A stretch of DNA of 64,000 nucleotides from Paraperibacillus esterisolvens (GTDB lineage: Bacteria; Bacillota; Bacilli; Bacillales; DSM-1321), in NCBI RefSeq assembly GCF_046237625.1, contig NZ_CP143545.1, positions 1,798,001-1,862,000 of the forward strand, read 5' to 3'. The notes beneath the pieces were generated by a model, which made no database searches, had not been told where the DNA came from, and saw only the letters and a program-made list of their open reading frames with translations. Within the stretch, counting starts at the first letter, position 1, and each line of letters begins with the position of its first letter. The translations under genes were made by a program, and so were the position numbers. This document shows positions 63,374-64,000 of the stretch, one piece after another.

Positions 63374-63775
63374 ATGCACGAAATTCAAATCACCGTCAGA
63401 TTTGGCGAAACAGATGCACTAGGGCATGTCAATAATACCAGTTATTTTATTTATCTGGAAGAAGCGAGGATCCGTTTTTTCGAGGCTTTAGGATTCAGTA
63501 TGGGAATTGATGGCTGGAAGTTTATTATGGCCTCAACCAAATGTGATTTCATCAGCCAGGGTTATTTCAATCAGACTTTGACAATCAAAACCTATGTTTC
63601 CCGTATAGGGACAAAGAGCTTCCAGATTGAGCATGATATTTTGTGTGCACAAACTGGGGAGCTGATTGCCAGAGGCAATGTTGTCATTGTTTACTTTGAT
63701 TTTAAAAAACAGCAAAGCGAGCCATTGCCGGAATTACTGAAGGAAGAACTAAAGAGCTACCAGGTGCATTATTAA
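63374..63775 (+). CDS. acyl-CoA thioesterase (4HBT hot-dog fold)
   Basis: ATG 63374 lies seven bases after GAGGGA, better than ATG 63359. 133 residues with the 4HBT core FGETDALGHVNNTSYFIYLEEAR (catalytic Asp near 14, His-Val-Asn-Asn). It hydrolyses acyl-CoA thioesters, consistent with the neighbouring CoA ligase. Confidence 0.87.
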   Translation: MHEIQITVRFGETDALGHVNNTSYFIYLEEARIRFFEALGFSMGIDGWKFIMASTKCDFISQGYFNQTLTIKTYVSRIGTKSFQIEHDILCAQTGELIARGNVVIVYFDFKKQQSEPLPELLKEELKSYQVHY

Positions 63776-63947
63776 ATTACTGAATATTTGGAAATCAGAA
63801 AATGGTATACTAAAGCATAAATTTCCTCAGATGAATTGGAAAATCGGTTGAAAAAAGTGCTTGAATAGCGGATAAATTCATTGTGTCAAAGGAAAAGAAA
63901 TATAAATTTTAGATGAATTTACAGAGTTGGCTGAAAGGAGATTTAAT

Positions 63948-64000
63948 TTGGCTGATCGGCAGGTTCACATATTAGAAAACGAAAGGAGGAGAAAGAATGA
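63948..64000 (+). CDS. start of a gene running off the window
   Basis: TTG 63948 lies seven bases after AAGGAG and its frame stays open to the edge (ADRQVHILENERRRKN). A second good ribosome site AAAGGAGGAG precedes an ATG at 63997 in another frame. Either may be the next gene; too little is visible to name it. Confidence 0.4.
   Translation, partial: MADRQVHILENERRRKN

Overview
The window looks like the chromosome of a mesophilic, spore-forming Bacillaceae bacterium (Bacillus, Mesobacillus or Cytobacillus type). The signs are strong AGGAGG ribosome sites, TTG and GTG starts, CcpA-type cre boxes, a preQ1-I riboswitch before queDE, an SE1832-family protein, small DUF4083-like membrane proteins, a gamma-type SASP remnant, and sugar ABC operons with no ATPase gene. 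There is no rRNA, no intact tRNA, no CRISPR array and no complete IS element.

Layout. 1-6786: a decaying genome-defence cluster with two paralogous SF2 helicases (the second PLD-fused and frameshifted), a MutT-type Nudix, a frameshifted PUA/EVE-like plus PD-(D/E)xK nuclease and a broken DUF1643 gene. 7197-9239: dhaKLM dihydroxyacetone kinase, then a terminator carrying a truncated class IIC group II intron. 9658-12255: an SDR and a glutathione-independent formaldehyde dehydrogenase behind a perfect cre site. 12447-13265: an RpiR-type regulator remnant and a small protein. 13498-19376: a fructan/sucrose locus (LacI repressor, ABC transporter, GH32 hydrolase) with two matching operators. 19618-27921: housekeeping and accessory genes (MFS exporter, small membrane proteins, Nudix plus decayed copy, frameshifted methyltransferase, YdjM-like protein, aldo/keto reductase) and a 52/103-bp tandem repeat array.

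27947-37446 is an AT-rich 9.5-kb island with exact ends. A 3' half of a tRNA-Arg(CCU)-like gene lies at its left end and the matching 5' half at its right end, sharing CGTGAGTT. Joining the island ends rebuilds a tRNA. Joining the flanks rebuilds the ribosome site and GTG start of a small membrane-protein gene. Its cargo is an unknown CxxC protein, an ImmA/IrrE-type metalloprotease, a possible PD-(D/E)xK-like protein, a possible glycosylase-like protein, a membrane protein and an 862-residue protein with two DUF262 domains and an HNH domain. This is the best candidate for an undescribed defence or mobile system.

37448-42044: a small membrane gene, the riboswitch and queD/queE, a YetF/DUF421 membrane protein and a secreted glycerophosphodiesterase. 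42555-51901: a nine-gene sugar operon (ROK regulator, binding protein, two permeases, ROK kinase, three Gfo/Idh/MocA oxidoreductases, one TIM-barrel isomerase), read as uptake followed by oxidation, epimerisation, reduction and phosphorylation. 51946-59680: mixed small genes, a secreted LVIVD-repeat protein, a DinB-like protein between two copies of a structured about 195-bp repeat, a truncated SASP and a GNAT remnant. 59863-63775: a fatty-acid locus (SDR, acyl-CoA ligase, TetR regulator, thioesterase) with two TetR-type operators and a ruined 3-hydroxyacyl-CoA dehydrogenase.

Many genes carry frame disruptions. Those with several lesions are real pseudogenes. Those with one single-base shift could be real decay or assembly errors.
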